Positions 1 to 7,998 of a stretch of 64,000 bases of DNA are shown in pieces. The notes under the pieces were generated by a model that ran no database searches, had not been told where the DNA came from, and saw only the letters and a list, made by a program, of their open reading frames with translations. A program made the position numbers and the translations under genes. Every line of letters starts with the position of its first letter. The first letter of the stretch is position 1. The stretch is from Asticcacaulis sp. MM231 (GTDB taxonomy: Bacteria > Pseudomonadota > Alphaproteobacteria > Caulobacterales > Caulobacteraceae). The stretch lies in NCBI RefSeq assembly GCF_964186625.1, contig NZ_OZ075109.1, positions 434,001 through 498,000 on the forward strand, written 5' to 3'.

Positions 1-54
1 CGGCCGCATACGCTTCACGCACGGCATTTGAAAAGATGGCAGGCACGGACATGA
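1..54 (+). CDS. Possible 3' end of an upstream gene
   Basis: Reading frame 1 is open from the window edge to a TGA at 52-54. That stop overlaps the ATG at 51 of the next gene in an ATGA arrangement typical of coupled operons. Only 17 codons are visible, so no product can be named. In other genomes this kind of transglutaminase pair often follows alpha-E or ATP-grasp-like genes, but nothing here confirms that. Confidence 0.3.
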   Translation, partial: RPHTLHARHLKRWQART

Positions 55-947
55 CCATTCTACGGGTGCATCACCTGACCCGATACGCATATCGCCGGCC
101 GGTGGGGTTTGGACAGCATCGTCTGATGTTTCGTCCGCGCGACAGCTATGACCAGCGCCTGATAAGCTCGGAGTTGAAGATATCGCCGGAACCGAGCGAC
201 ATCTTCTGGATTCATGATGCTTTCGGTAATTGCGTCGCCTGCGCCGACTTCGACAGCCTCGCCGATGCCCTGTGCTTTGAAACGACGATCGTACTCGATC
301 ATACGCCGCAGCATAGCCCCCACTTCCGCGCTGACGAAGATGCTCGAACCTGGCCCTTCCACTATGACAACGAAACCTCGCCTGATCTGCGCCCCTCCAT
401 GCATCGGCAATATCCTGACGATGTGACCGAAACCTGGGCGCGGCGCTTCATCAACCGGGTAGGGTCAACCGCTACAGCGACGATCCTTGAAAACATGACC
501 CACGCGATCAAGAATGACTTCAGATACAACCGGCGCACAAATCCGGGCACGCAGACACCGGAGATGACGCTCTATAGCCTGAGCGGCACCTGCCGGGACT
601 TCGCCTTGCTGATGATGGAGGCTGTACGTTCACTTGGCTTCGCGGCGCGCTTCGTGACGGGCTATATCTATGCGCCAGCGCGAGATACCGGTGAAAATCT
701 GGGCGGCGGTGCTACCCATGCCTGGGTGCAGGTGTTTGTGCCGGGCGCAGGCTGGGTTGAATTCGATCCCACCAACGGCATCATCGGTAATCGTGATCTC
801 ATCCGCGTCGGGGTGACGCGCGATCCGCGACAGGCCATTCCTTTATGGGGCACGCACACAGGTTCACGCATCAATTCTTTAGGCATGACCGTGCAGGTTA
901 ATGTGACATCGGTCGGCGTAAAGGACGCGCCGGCCATCATCACATAG
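51..947 (+). CDS. Transglutaminase-like protein (bacterial transglutaminase N-terminal plus core domain)
   Basis: 298 residues. The N-terminal beta domain (about 1-95) opens with the family-typical start TILRVHHLTRYAY, and a papain-like transglutaminase core follows. The catalytic triad is visible: Cys about 180 in GTCRDF, His about 223 in THAW and Asp about 239 in EFDPTN. The family includes cysteine proteases or amide-bond enzymes of mostly unknown substrate. The ATG at 51 is preferred over the one at 36, since it has an AGG at good spacing, fits the family N-terminus and overlaps an upstream stop. It is followed after 9 bases by a second transglutaminase-like gene and then an amidohydrolase, a conserved grouping with no firm role. 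No signal peptide is seen. Confidence 0.85.
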   Translation: MTILRVHHLTRYAYRRPVGFGQHRLMFRPRDSYDQRLISSELKISPEPSDIFWIHDAFGNCVACADFDSLADALCFETTIVLDHTPQHSPHFRADEDARTWPFHYDNETSPDLRPSMHRQYPDDVTETWARRFINRVGSTATATILENMTHAIKNDFRYNRRTNPGTQTPEMTLYSLSGTCRDFALLMMEAVRSLGFAARFVTGYIYAPARDTGENLGGGATHAWVQVFVPGAGWVEFDPTNGIIGNRDLIRVGVTRDPRQAIPLWGTHTGSRINSLGMTVQVNVTSVGVKDAPAIIT

Positions 948-956
948 GGATATTCC

Positions 957-1778
957 ATGCAGATTAAGGCCGGCTACGCTCTCACCTATGACTGTCCGCA
1001 GCCGACCGCCGTGCTGCTCTGCCTGAATATTCATACCTCACGGCGCGTAGATCTTTTGTCCGCGCAAGAGCTGAAGTTTTCAAACAATCTCAAGTCATGG
1101 GACTATGTCGATAGCTTCGGCAATGTGTGTACGCGGATCACCGCGCCGGCGGGCCGCACCACCATTTCGACGGTGTTCGAGATTTACGATACCGGCCTGC
1201 CCGATTTTGTACCGTTCGAGGCCCCTCAGCATGACATCCGTGACCTGCCCGATGAAGTACTCGTCTTCCTGCTGGGCTCCAGATACTGCGAAACCGATAA
1301 ACTGACCGATCTGGCCTGGAACCTGTTCGGTCAGGTGGCGCCCGGATGGCCGCGCGTCCAGGCCGTTCTCGATTTTGTTCATAATCATCTAAGCTTTGAT
1401 TATCAGCTCGCCGACCGCGCACGCAGCGCCTTTGACGGCTATATGCAACAGGTCGGTGTCTGCCGCGATTTCGCCCATCTGGCCCTGACGCTTTGCCGCT
1501 GCATGAATATTCCGGCGCGCTACTGCACCGGTTATCTTGGTGATATCAAGGTCGATCCGGTGCCGGGCCCAATGGATTTTTCCGGCTGGTTCGAAGTCTA
1601 TCTCGGCGGTCACTGGTACACGGCTGATGCACGCCACAACAAGCCACGCGTCGGTCGCATACTGATGGCAATTGGGCGTGATGCCACCGATGTCGCCATC
1701 TCGACGCAGTTTGGTCCGGCGATCCTCAGTTCGTTCAAGGTGATCACCGAGGAGGTTAAGCCATCATTGCCAACGTAA
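957..1778 (+). CDS. Second transglutaminase-like protein, catalytic His position substituted
   Basis: 273 residues with the same two-part architecture as the preceding gene. The nucleophile Cys about 169 is present in GVCRDF. The position that aligns with the catalytic His of its neighbour (THAW) reads DFSGW, with Ser about 209. A His about 219 and an Asp about 224 follow in GHWYTADARHN. I recall this pattern as typical of one subfamily, so the protein may use a different His or be non-catalytic. GGGA lies 6 bases before the ATG. The stop at 1776-1778 overlaps the next gene if that gene begins at the ATT I propose. Probably co-transcribed with its neighbours. Confidence 0.82.
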   Translation: MQIKAGYALTYDCPQPTAVLLCLNIHTSRRVDLLSAQELKFSNNLKSWDYVDSFGNVCTRITAPAGRTTISTVFEIYDTGLPDFVPFEAPQHDIRDLPDEVLVFLLGSRYCETDKLTDLAWNLFGQVAPGWPRVQAVLDFVHNHLSFDYQLADRARSAFDGYMQQVGVCRDFAHLALTLCRCMNIPARYCTGYLGDIKVDPVPGPMDFSGWFEVYLGGHWYTADARHNKPRVGRILMAIGRDATDVAISTQFGPAILSSFKVITEEVKPSLPT

Positions 1779-2503
1779 TCTCGTGGCCGCCAGCGGTTGA
1801 AACGCTCAATGAGACCGGCACATCCGATATTGTGCTGGTGTGCGAACACGCCTCGAACCATATCCCCGAAGCCTACGCCAATCTCGGCCTGAGGGCCTCG
1901 GATGTGGCGCGGCATATTGGCTGGGATATCGGTGCGGCCAATGTCACGCGACGCTTGTCGGCGCTTCTTGATGCGCCGGCCTATCTGGCCACCTGTTCGC
2001 GGCTTTTGATCGATCTCAACCGGCCTCTGGATGCGCCAACCAGTATCGTCACCCGCTCCGAAGATACGGATATACCTGGCAATAGGGATCTGGACGAAGC
2101 GGAAATTATGCGGCGAAGAGACCATCTTTTCCAGCCGTTTCACCAGACGATCAGCGATCATCTTGATGCGCGTCAACGGCAAAACCGGCCGACGCGCTTT
2201 GTATCGATCCACAGTTTCACGCCAGTATTTTTGGGCACAACGCGCATATGGCAGGGCGGCGTGCTGTTCGACAAGGCGCAGGCCTTTGGCCATGACCTCG
2301 TGGCGCGATTGGCGGCATCAGGTCTGAAGGTCGGCACCAATGTGCCCTACCAGAGCGATCGCACCGAGGATTACGGTGTGCCCATTCATGGCGACGACAG
2401 ACTTATCCCTTCTGTGCTGGTCGAGATCCGCAATGATCTGATAGACCGTGATGAAGGTGCTGCCCTATGGGCGCAGCGTCTGGCGGATGCCTTGCGGTCT
2501 TAA
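1766..2503 (+). CDS. N-formylglutamate amidohydrolase family protein, probable ATT start
   Basis: Zinc-dependent hydrolase family that removes formyl or related acyl groups from N-acyl-glutamate-like amides. The hallmark VCEHASNHIP near the N-terminus and an R-ND segment near the C-terminus are visible. The only conventional start (GTG at 1832) would delete the strand before VCEHASN and has no ribosome-binding site. The reading frame is open back to a stop at 1757-1759, and GGAGG at 1751-1755 sits 10 bases before an ATT at 1766, giving MANVISWPP and a normal family N-terminus of about 245 residues. The ATC at 1763 is an alternative. The gene overlaps the preceding stop by 13 bases and its own stop overlaps the convergent GntR gene by 4. 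Confidence 0.8.
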   Translation: MANVISWPPAVETLNETGTSDIVLVCEHASNHIPEAYANLGLRASDVARHIGWDIGAANVTRRLSALLDAPAYLATCSRLLIDLNRPLDAPTSIVTRSEDTDIPGNRDLDEAEIMRRRDHLFQPFHQTISDHLDARQRQNRPTRFVSIHSFTPVFLGTTRIWQGGVLFDKAQAFGHDLVARLAASGLKVGTNVPYQSDRTEDYGVPIHGDDRLIPSVLVEIRNDLIDRDEGAALWAQRLADALRS

Positions 2504-3165
2504 GCCGAGATGGCGGCGTGGTCGCTATCGAACTGCTTGCGCAAATCCTCGAAAGTCATGGCGATGTGGTTGCGCATCAGGGCCGAGACCTCCTCGGACT
2601 TGCCCGCCGCCCATAGCTCAAGCAGGGCCAGATGTTCACTGTGCGCACGGTCATCGCGGCCGGCCGGCTCAAGATGCTTGCCGACATAGCGTTCCGAAAT
2701 AATGTTGAGACGCTCGATGATCTGGATGGTCACCTGACGGTGCAGGGGACGAACCAGCGACATATGGAAGGCGCGGTTAAGCTTGCCGACCTGGGTCTTG
2801 TCGGTGTTGGCGGCGACATCGAGCGCGTCCAGCGCCAGCCGGGCGGCGCGCTTGTCGGCGTCGGTCGCCACCTTGGAAGCCTCGCCGACTGCGTCGGGTT
2901 CCAGTTTCAGACGCAGGGCGTAGACCTCTTCGACCTCATCGGCGTTGAGAGGACGCACGAAAAAGCCGCGATTGGCCTGGGAAAGCAAAAGCCCGTCTTG
3001 CTCAAGACGGGCCAGGGCTTCGCGCAACGGGATTTTGCTGACGCCGAGCTCAGCCGCCAGCGCATCCTGACGAATAGCCGAGTTGGTCGGGATTTTGCCC
3101 GAAATAATGCGATCGCGCACCAGCGAGAAAATTTGTTCGGAGAGGGTCTGAACCACGAGGGTCAT
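2500..3165 (-). CDS. GntR-family transcriptional regulator (FadR/FCD type)
   Basis: 221 residues. A winged helix-turn-helix occupies about residues 10-75 and includes the family segment AELGVSKIPLREALARLEQDGLL. An all-helical FCD effector domain follows (about 90-215), with acidic and His residues of the metal or ligand site (D, H in FHMSL, H in AHSEH). FCD regulators usually sense small carboxylates and repress neighbouring catabolic genes. This gene lies downstream of the hydroxyproline catabolic genes on the same strand, so it is the natural candidate for their local repressor. It is also the best candidate to bind the TATACNGTATA palindrome seen at 5364, 12354 and 20793, which is inference only. 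Its stop overlaps the convergent amidohydrolase stop. Confidence 0.9.
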   Translation of the reverse strand: MTLVVQTLSEQIFSLVRDRIISGKIPTNSAIRQDALAAELGVSKIPLREALARLEQDGLLLSQANRGFFVRPLNADEVEEVYALRLKLEPDAVGEASKVATDADKRAARLALDALDVAANTDKTQVGKLNRAFHMSLVRPLHRQVTIQIIERLNIISERYVGKHLEPAGRDDRAHSEHLALLELWAAGKSEEVSALMRNHIAMTFEDLRKQFDSDHAAISA

Positions 3166-3348
3166 ATGTGTGTCCGGCTAATTGGGATGCGGTGTGACAG
3201 CGCTTACCCTCACATCGAATCCTGTTTTTTCTATTGTTACCGCTATCTAGGCATTAGTTTTCCATGCTGACAAGGGACCAGCGAGGGTTGCGGTGATAAA
3301 AAGTATACAATTTGTTCGTTAACGCGGCCTTTTTGTCGCAATGTTGTC
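3166..3348 (-). promoter_or_regulatory. Promoter region of the GntR gene with operator-like half-sites
   Basis: The gap upstream of the regulator contains TGACAGCGCTTACC (3195-3208) and TGTTACCGCTATCT (3235-3248). Both loosely resemble the AGCGCT-centred operator at 31220. It also contains a half-site GTATAC at 3303-3308 whose flank (ATTGTATACTTT on the minus strand) is identical to one before the TonB receptor at 17738. This could be autoregulation, but each match is weak alone. Confidence 0.35.
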
Positions 3349-4347
3349 TTAAAGGACCTGAAAACCCTGCCAGAAACGGTCTTCGCGGTCGATCCAGATG
3401 GTGTTGAATCCGGTGGATAGAGCCGAACCTTCGATCGACGGGATGATCGCTTTCTGGTCACCCAGCATGACTTCATCTTCCACGCGACCAATAAACTGGC
3501 TGCAGATGTAGCTCTCGTGCACGAAGCGATCGCCTTTTTTCAGGCGGCCAGTGGCGTGCAGATGCGCCAGTCGAGCCGAGGTACCGGTGCCGCAGGGCGA
3601 ACGGTCGATGGCGCGTTCGCCATAGAAGACGGCGTTACGACCGTCGGCGTTTTCACTCTTAGGTTTGTCGGCCCACAGGACGTGGCTGACGCCGCGGATA
3701 GTCGGATCTACCGGATGCACGGGTTCGTACGTGTCGCGCACGAGCTGGCGAATGGTGCGGCTCAACTCGATGATGCGCGCGGCGCCGAGGTCGTCGAGGC
3801 CGGTATAAGCCCCTTGAGGTTCGATAATGGCGTAATAGTTACCGCCGTAGGAGACGTCGAGCTTAAGCGCTCCGAAATTCGGCACATCGATCTCGATGCC
3901 GGTGGCGGCGAGATAGGACGGCACATTGGTGATGCGGACCGATGTGACCTTGGCGCCTTCGGTTGTGTAGGCGATATCGATAAGGCCGGCGGGCACTTCC
4001 AGCTTCAGCTTGCCAGGGGTGCGCGGCGTCACCAGACCGTTTTCAAGCGCGAAGGTGACCATGCCGATGGTGCCGTGTCCGCACATTGGCAAACAGCCGG
4101 AGGTCTCAATAAACAAGATGCCGGCATCGGTATCTTCACGAGTGGGCGGATAGAGAAAGCCGCCCGACATCATGTCGTGACCGCGTGGCTCAAAACAGAG
4201 GCCCGTGCGAATCCAGTCAAAGCGCTCCAGGAAATCCTGACGGCGCTCGGACATGTTGGAACCCTTGAGCAGGGGGGCGCCACCGGCGACAAGACGGACC
4301 GGATTGCCGGCCGTATGGCCATCGATACAGAAGAAGGTGTGGCGCAT
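3349..4347 (-). CDS. Proline racemase family protein, probable 4-hydroxyproline 2-epimerase
   Basis: 332 residues. Both catalytic cysteines of the family are present: Cys about 89 in MCGHGTIG and Cys about 252 in SPCGTGTSA. This supports a racemase or epimerase rather than trans-3-hydroxyproline dehydratase, where the second Cys is Thr. The expected reaction is trans-4-hydroxy-L-proline to cis-4-hydroxy-D-proline, the first step of bacterial hydroxyproline use, in the cytoplasm. The start at 4347 gives the family N-terminus (M-HTFFCIDGHTAGNPVR), and the longer frame to 4401 adds unrelated residues. It lies 71 bases downstream of the DapA-like deaminase with a strong stem-loop between. Proline racemase is the alternative; context favours hydroxyproline. 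Confidence 0.88.
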   Translation of the reverse strand: MRHTFFCIDGHTAGNPVRLVAGGAPLLKGSNMSERRQDFLERFDWIRTGLCFEPRGHDMMSGGFLYPPTREDTDAGILFIETSGCLPMCGHGTIGMVTFALENGLVTPRTPGKLKLEVPAGLIDIAYTTEGAKVTSVRITNVPSYLAATGIEIDVPNFGALKLDVSYGGNYYAIIEPQGAYTGLDDLGAARIIELSRTIRQLVRDTYEPVHPVDPTIRGVSHVLWADKPKSENADGRNAVFYGERAIDRSPCGTGTSARLAHLHATGRLKKGDRFVHESYICSQFIGRVEDEVMLGDQKAIIPSIEGSALSTGFNTIWIDREDRFWQGFQVL

Positions 4348-4369
4348 GAGCTGTCTCCAGGGCAAAGAA

Positions 4370-4397
4370 GGGCGGCTCGCGTTACCGCAAGCCGCCC
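4370..4397 (-). terminator. Intercistronic stem-loop between deaminase and epimerase genes
   Basis: A perfect 8-base-pair GC stem (GGGCGGCT/AGCCGCCC) has a 12-base loop. On the minus strand it is followed by TTCTTT. It may be a partial terminator or an mRNA processing/stability element that sets the ratio of the two genes. Confidence 0.55.
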
Positions 4398-4418
4398 TCA
4401 TGACGCAATAGTCTTAAG

Positions 4419-5333
4419 TTAAGCGGCTTTGGTGATCTTGAGCGACGGGCGCGTAGCCGCCGCCTTCTCAACCATGGCCGTAACTTCGGCGCGACGGGCG
4501 CCGGTCAGAGGCATGCGCGGCATACGCACGCGCTCGGAACCGCGACCCATGATCTGCTCGGCCAGCTTGATGGACTGAACGAGATCGTGCTCGGCATCGA
4601 GGTGCAGCAGTGGCAGGAACCAGCGGTAGATTTCGCGGGCGGTGTTGATGTCGCCAGCTTCCAGAGCCTTGACCAACATGACGGATTCATGCGGGAAGGC
4701 CGAGGTCAGGCCGGAAACCCAGCCTTGAGCGCCGAGCAACAGGCCTTCAAAGGCAACGTCGTCAAGACCGGCGAAGACAACGTAGCGATCGCCAAAGGCA
4801 TTGATCATGTCGGTGAAGCGGCGGGTGTCGGCGGTCGATTCTTTCACGGCGACGATGTTCTTCACGGGGCGGAGCGCTTCGAGGGCTTCGTTGGTGATGG
4901 CCACGCGATAAGCCGTCGGGTTGTTGTAGAGCATGATCGGCAGGCTTGTCGCATTGGCGACCTGCGTGAAGTGCTCGACCAGTTCGGCGGTTTTCGGCAC
5001 ATAGACCATGGCCGGCAGAAGCATTAGACCGTTAGCGCCAAGCTTTTCGGCATCCTTAACCCAGGAGATCGCGAGCGGCGTGGTCAGCTCAGAGACACCG
5101 GTTACCACCGGAACGCGGCCGGCAACGACTTCGACGATCGCCTTCAGCAGGGTGCGCTTTTCATCAGCCGTCAGTGAGTTGTTCTCACCGCAGGTGCCCA
5201 TGGCGATGATCCCGGTGACGCCGTCCTTGATCAGATCGTCGACAACCCGTTGGGTCTCGACATAATTGATCGAAAGATCTTCATTAAATTGCGTCGTTAC
5301 GGCCGGAAACACGCCCCGCCAATCGATTTTCAT
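4419..5333 (-). CDS. DapA-like lyase, probable 1-pyrroline-4-hydroxy-2-carboxylate deaminase
   Basis: 304 residues in the dihydrodipicolinate synthase/N-acetylneuraminate lyase TIM-barrel family. The Schiff-base Lys164 (VAVKEST), the proton-relay Tyr136 (MLYNNPTAY) and the GTCGEN loop near residue 46 are visible. In hydroxyproline pathways this family (LhpC/HypD type) converts 1-pyrroline-4-hydroxy-2-carboxylate to 2-oxoglutarate semialdehyde with loss of ammonia. The epimerase downstream and the D-amino-acid dehydrogenase divergent upstream support that assignment over lysine synthesis. AGGAG lies 7 bases before the ATG. Its promoter carries TATACTGTATA at 5364. No dehydrogenase for the semialdehyde product is in the window. 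Confidence 0.85.
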   Translation of the reverse strand: MKIDWRGVFPAVTTQFNEDLSINYVETQRVVDDLIKDGVTGIIAMGTCGENNSLTADEKRTLLKAIVEVVAGRVPVVTGVSELTTPLAISWVKDAEKLGANGLMLLPAMVYVPKTAELVEHFTQVANATSLPIMLYNNPTAYRVAITNEALEALRPVKNIVAVKESTADTRRFTDMINAFGDRYVVFAGLDDVAFEGLLLGAQGWVSGLTSAFPHESVMLVKALEAGDINTAREIYRWFLPLLHLDAEHDLVQSIKLAEQIMGRGSERVRMPRMPLTGARRAEVTAMVEKAAATRPSLKITKAA

Positions 5334-5363
5334 CTATATACTCCTAGAGCTTGCGTAAGAACA

Positions 5364-5374
5364 TATACTGTATA
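5364..5374. promoter_or_regulatory. Operator candidate TATACTGTATA in the divergent hydroxyproline promoter
   Basis: A perfect palindrome TATAC-N-GTATA lies between the deaminase (minus, starts 5333) and the D-amino-acid dehydrogenase (plus, starts 5416), so one bound dimer could control both. Two more exact copies lie at 12354 and 20793. This architecture suits a GntR/FCD dimer; the regulator at 2500-3165 is the local candidate. Confidence 0.65.
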
Positions 5375-5415
5375 CTATATGCGATAGTCTATTGCAACAA
5401 GGATGATGGCCTTCC

Positions 5416-6666
5416 ATGACGGCACCCCAAAACATACTCGTACTCGGCGGCGGCGTTGTCGGTTTGAACGTGGCTTTGCAACTCCTTAAGGAGGGCAAGA
5501 GCGTGACCTTGTGTGATGATGGAAATGCCCCCGTTTCGGCATCTTACGGTAATGCCGGGCATATTGCTATAGAGCAGGTTGAGCCCTTGGCGTCATTGGC
5601 GACGGTGCGCTCTGCGTGGCGCCGACTGTTCATCAGGGGAGGGGCGCTTTCCCTTCCACCACAAGGGATTGGCGCGTGGTTACCTTTCTCATTACGCTTA
5701 TTGAGAGCTGCCGCACCGCAACATTTCAAGTCAGGAAAGGTGGCTTTGAGCGAGGTTATCGCCAAAGCCATGCCCGCCTGGCAGCGCCGTGTGGCCGATC
5801 TGGAGGCGACCGATTTGCTGCGCGAAGACGGTCATTTTGTCGTTTGGGAAACGCCGGAAAGCGCCGCAAAAGGCCTGCGCTCATGGCGGGCCACGGATAC
5901 CGGCACGGCCTCATTTCGGGAGGTGACCGAGGCGGAAATGGTCGAACTGTCGTCTCTTATCCACAGAAATTCTACGGTTAAGATCCACGGGGCAATTCGT
6001 TTTGAAGGCACGGCGCAGATTGCCGATACAAAACGCCTGTTAGAGACGCTTCAGCAGCGCTTCATCGAACGCGGCGGCAAGCTGATCAAGGCGCGCGCCG
6101 ATAAACTGTCGATCACGGCGGAGGGTGCGGCCGTCCTGTTGTCAGATGGCGACTGGCGCACGGCTGACGCCATCATCGTCAGCGCCGGTATTGGTTCGAA
6201 AAGACTGATGGAACAGGCGGCCCTTAAGGTGCCGATGATCTCTGAGCGCGGCTATCATATTCAAAGCCATGAACATCAGTGGCCGCAGGGCCTGCCTCCG
6301 GTAGTCTTCGAAGATCGCTCGATGATCGTCACCGGCTTTGAAAGCGGGCTGCGCGCCGCGAGTTTCGTTGAGTTTACCCGTGCCGGCACCGCGCCCGATC
6401 CGCGCAAGTGGGCGCGCTTGCGCAAGCATGTCGGCGACCTCGGCCTTTCGTTTGGCGGGGAAGGTCAGGAGTGGATCGGCACGCGCCCGACCCTGCCGGA
6501 CTATCTGCCAGCGATCGGTCGGGCGGCATCTGTCAAAAATCTCTATTATGCCTTCGGGCACCAGCACCTCGGCCTAACCCTGGCCGCAATTACCGGCGAA
6601 ATCGTCGCCGACATGATCCGCAGCGGCGAAGGGCCGAAGCCCTTTGATCTGGCCCGGTTCAACTAG
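5416..6666 (+). CDS. FAD-dependent D-amino-acid dehydrogenase, probable D-hydroxyproline dehydrogenase
   Basis: 416 residues in the DAO/DadA family. The N-terminal FAD-binding Rossmann motif LGGGVVGLN is at about residues 9-17, and the C-terminal family segment WIGTRPTLPDYLPAIG with FGHQHLGLTL contacts the flavin. It would oxidise cis-4-hydroxy-D-proline to 1-pyrroline-4-hydroxy-2-carboxylate and pass electrons to the respiratory chain rather than to oxygen. It is divergent from the deaminase gene across an 82-base gap holding the TATACTGTATA palindrome, and the M24 peptidase follows 10 bases after its stop, so the two form an operon. A general D-alanine-type dehydrogenase is possible by sequence alone. 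Confidence 0.87.
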   Translation: MTAPQNILVLGGGVVGLNVALQLLKEGKSVTLCDDGNAPVSASYGNAGHIAIEQVEPLASLATVRSAWRRLFIRGGALSLPPQGIGAWLPFSLRLLRAAAPQHFKSGKVALSEVIAKAMPAWQRRVADLEATDLLREDGHFVVWETPESAAKGLRSWRATDTGTASFREVTEAEMVELSSLIHRNSTVKIHGAIRFEGTAQIADTKRLLETLQQRFIERGGKLIKARADKLSITAEGAAVLLSDGDWRTADAIIVSAGIGSKRLMEQAALKVPMISERGYHIQSHEHQWPQGLPPVVFEDRSMIVTGFESGLRAASFVEFTRAGTAPDPRKWARLRKHVGDLGLSFGGEGQEWIGTRPTLPDYLPAIGRAASVKNLYYAFGHQHLGLTLAAITGEIVADMIRSGEGPKPFDLARFN

Positions 6667-6676
6667 GAGTATTTTG

Positions 6677-7858
6677 ATGATCGGTTCTTCCACACCTGCC
6701 ACCGAACTGGCCAAGCTCTCGGCCTATCCGCATCTGGCCCCCGCCATCACCGTGGCCGAGCGCCAGGTACGCATCGAAAAGGCGCGCAAGCTGACGCGCG
6801 ATATGGGCGCCGATGCGCTTCTGATCGGGGCAGGTGCCTCCTTGCGCTATTTCGCCGGTGTGCCGTGGGGCGCGTCTGAGCGCCTGGTCGGCATGATCAT
6901 ACCTGTGGCGGGTGAACCGCTCCTGATCTGCCCGTTCTTTGAGCGCGGATCGCTGGAGGCCGATCTTCAGATCACCGCCGATATGCGTCTGTGGCAGGAA
7001 CATGAAAGCCCGCACGCCCTGATCGCGCAGGCCATGAAGGACTTGGGCGCGGCCGTACTGGCCGTTGATCCGGCCATATCGTTCGAAATGGTCAGCCGCC
7101 TGGGGCGCGAAACCGGTCTTGAAATCAAGGAAGCCTCGTCGGTTATCAATGGCTGTCGCATGTACAAGTCAGCCACTGAAATCGCCCTGATGCAGCAGGC
7201 CAAGGACATGACCATCCTGGTGCATAAGGCGACGGCGCGGATGCTGTATGAGGGCATCACCACGGGTGAGGTCAATAACTTCATCGAGGCAGCGCACCGC
7301 AAGCTCGGCGCTTCGGGCAATTCCTTCGTTATCACCCAGTTTGGTCATGGCACCGCCTATCCGCATGGCCTGCCCGGCGAGCAGCGCCTGAAAGAGGGTG
7401 ACCTCGTTTTGGTCGATACCGGCTGCTATGTGCAAGGCTATACCTCCGATATCACGCGCACCTATATTTTCGGCCAGCCGAAGCCGGAGTATCAGCGCAT
7501 CTGGGATATCGAAAAAGAAGCCCAGGCTGCGGCTTTTGCGCGTGTCGAGATCGGCTTGCCTTGCGAAGCCGTCGATTATGCGGCGCGCGCTGTGCTCGAA
7601 AAGCATGGCTTGGGGCCGGACTACAACCTGCCGGGCACACCGCACCGCACCGGCCATGGCATAGGCCTCAGCATCCACGAACCGGCCTATCTGGTGCGTG
7701 GTGACAAGACGCCGCTCGATGTCGGCATGTGCTTCTCCAATGAGCCGATGATCGTGGTGCCGGAAACCTTCGGTGTTCGTCTCGAAGACCATATGTACGT
7801 CACCGAGAACGGTGCGAAATGGTTCACCGAGCCGCAGGAAGCCATAGATCGGGTATAA
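6677..7858 (+). CDS. M24-family Xaa-Pro peptidase (prolidase/aminopeptidase P type)
   Basis: 393 residues. A creatinase-like N-terminal domain (about 25-155) precedes a pita-bread catalytic domain. Dinuclear metal ligands are visible: Asp about 247 (VDTGCY), Asp about 258 (SDITRT), His about 327 (TGHGIGL), Glu in SNEPM and Glu in LEDHMY. The enzyme cuts X-Pro bonds; in this operon it most likely frees proline or hydroxyproline from peptides in the cytoplasm. The ATG at 6677 is chosen, since the frame from 6644 overlaps the previous gene and reads through its end. No signal peptide is seen. Confidence 0.88.
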   Translation: MIGSSTPATELAKLSAYPHLAPAITVAERQVRIEKARKLTRDMGADALLIGAGASLRYFAGVPWGASERLVGMIIPVAGEPLLICPFFERGSLEADLQITADMRLWQEHESPHALIAQAMKDLGAAVLAVDPAISFEMVSRLGRETGLEIKEASSVINGCRMYKSATEIALMQQAKDMTILVHKATARMLYEGITTGEVNNFIEAAHRKLGASGNSFVITQFGHGTAYPHGLPGEQRLKEGDLVLVDTGCYVQGYTSDITRTYIFGQPKPEYQRIWDIEKEAQAAAFARVEIGLPCEAVDYAARAVLEKHGLGPDYNLPGTPHRTGHGIGLSIHEPAYLVRGDKTPLDVGMCFSNEPMIVVPETFGVRLEDHMYVTENGAKWFTEPQEAIDRV

Positions 7859-7868
7859 AAGGAGGGCT

Positions 7869-7916
7869 ATGGTGATGGCACTTTTTAGCTCAAGGGCCGA
7901 ATGGCACCTCGCCTAG
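7869..7916 (+). CDS. Possible 15-residue leader ORF upstream of fbp
   Basis: A near-perfect Shine-Dalgarno (AAGGAGGGCT) directly precedes ATG at 7869. The frame encodes MVMALFSSRAEWHLA and then a stop. The second half lies inside the left arm of a long inverted repeat (7895-7936), an arrangement seen in translation-dependent attenuators. It may equally be a chance ORF after the peptidase stop. Confidence 0.25.
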   Translation: MVMALFSSRAEWHLA

Positions 7917-7936
7917 ACTCGGGCGGCCATTCGGCC
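7895..7936. repeat. Inverted repeat between the peptidase gene and fbp
   Basis: GGCCGAATGG (7895-7904) is repeated in inverse orientation as CCATTCGGCC (7927-7936). The match extends about three more pairs with a one-base bulge, around a 22-base loop. There is no T-run, so this is not a classical terminator. It may still end the upstream operon or regulate entry to fbp. Confidence 0.55.
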
Positions 7937-7998
7937 TTGCCAAAAGGCTGTGATCGGTTCACAGCATTTTGGCATAGTAACAAGCCACATCGGATGCC

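Noticed and set aside
3195..3248. Strong LacI operators before the GntR gene
   Set aside because: Only about half the positions match the 31220 and 50211 sites; kept as weak half-sites only.
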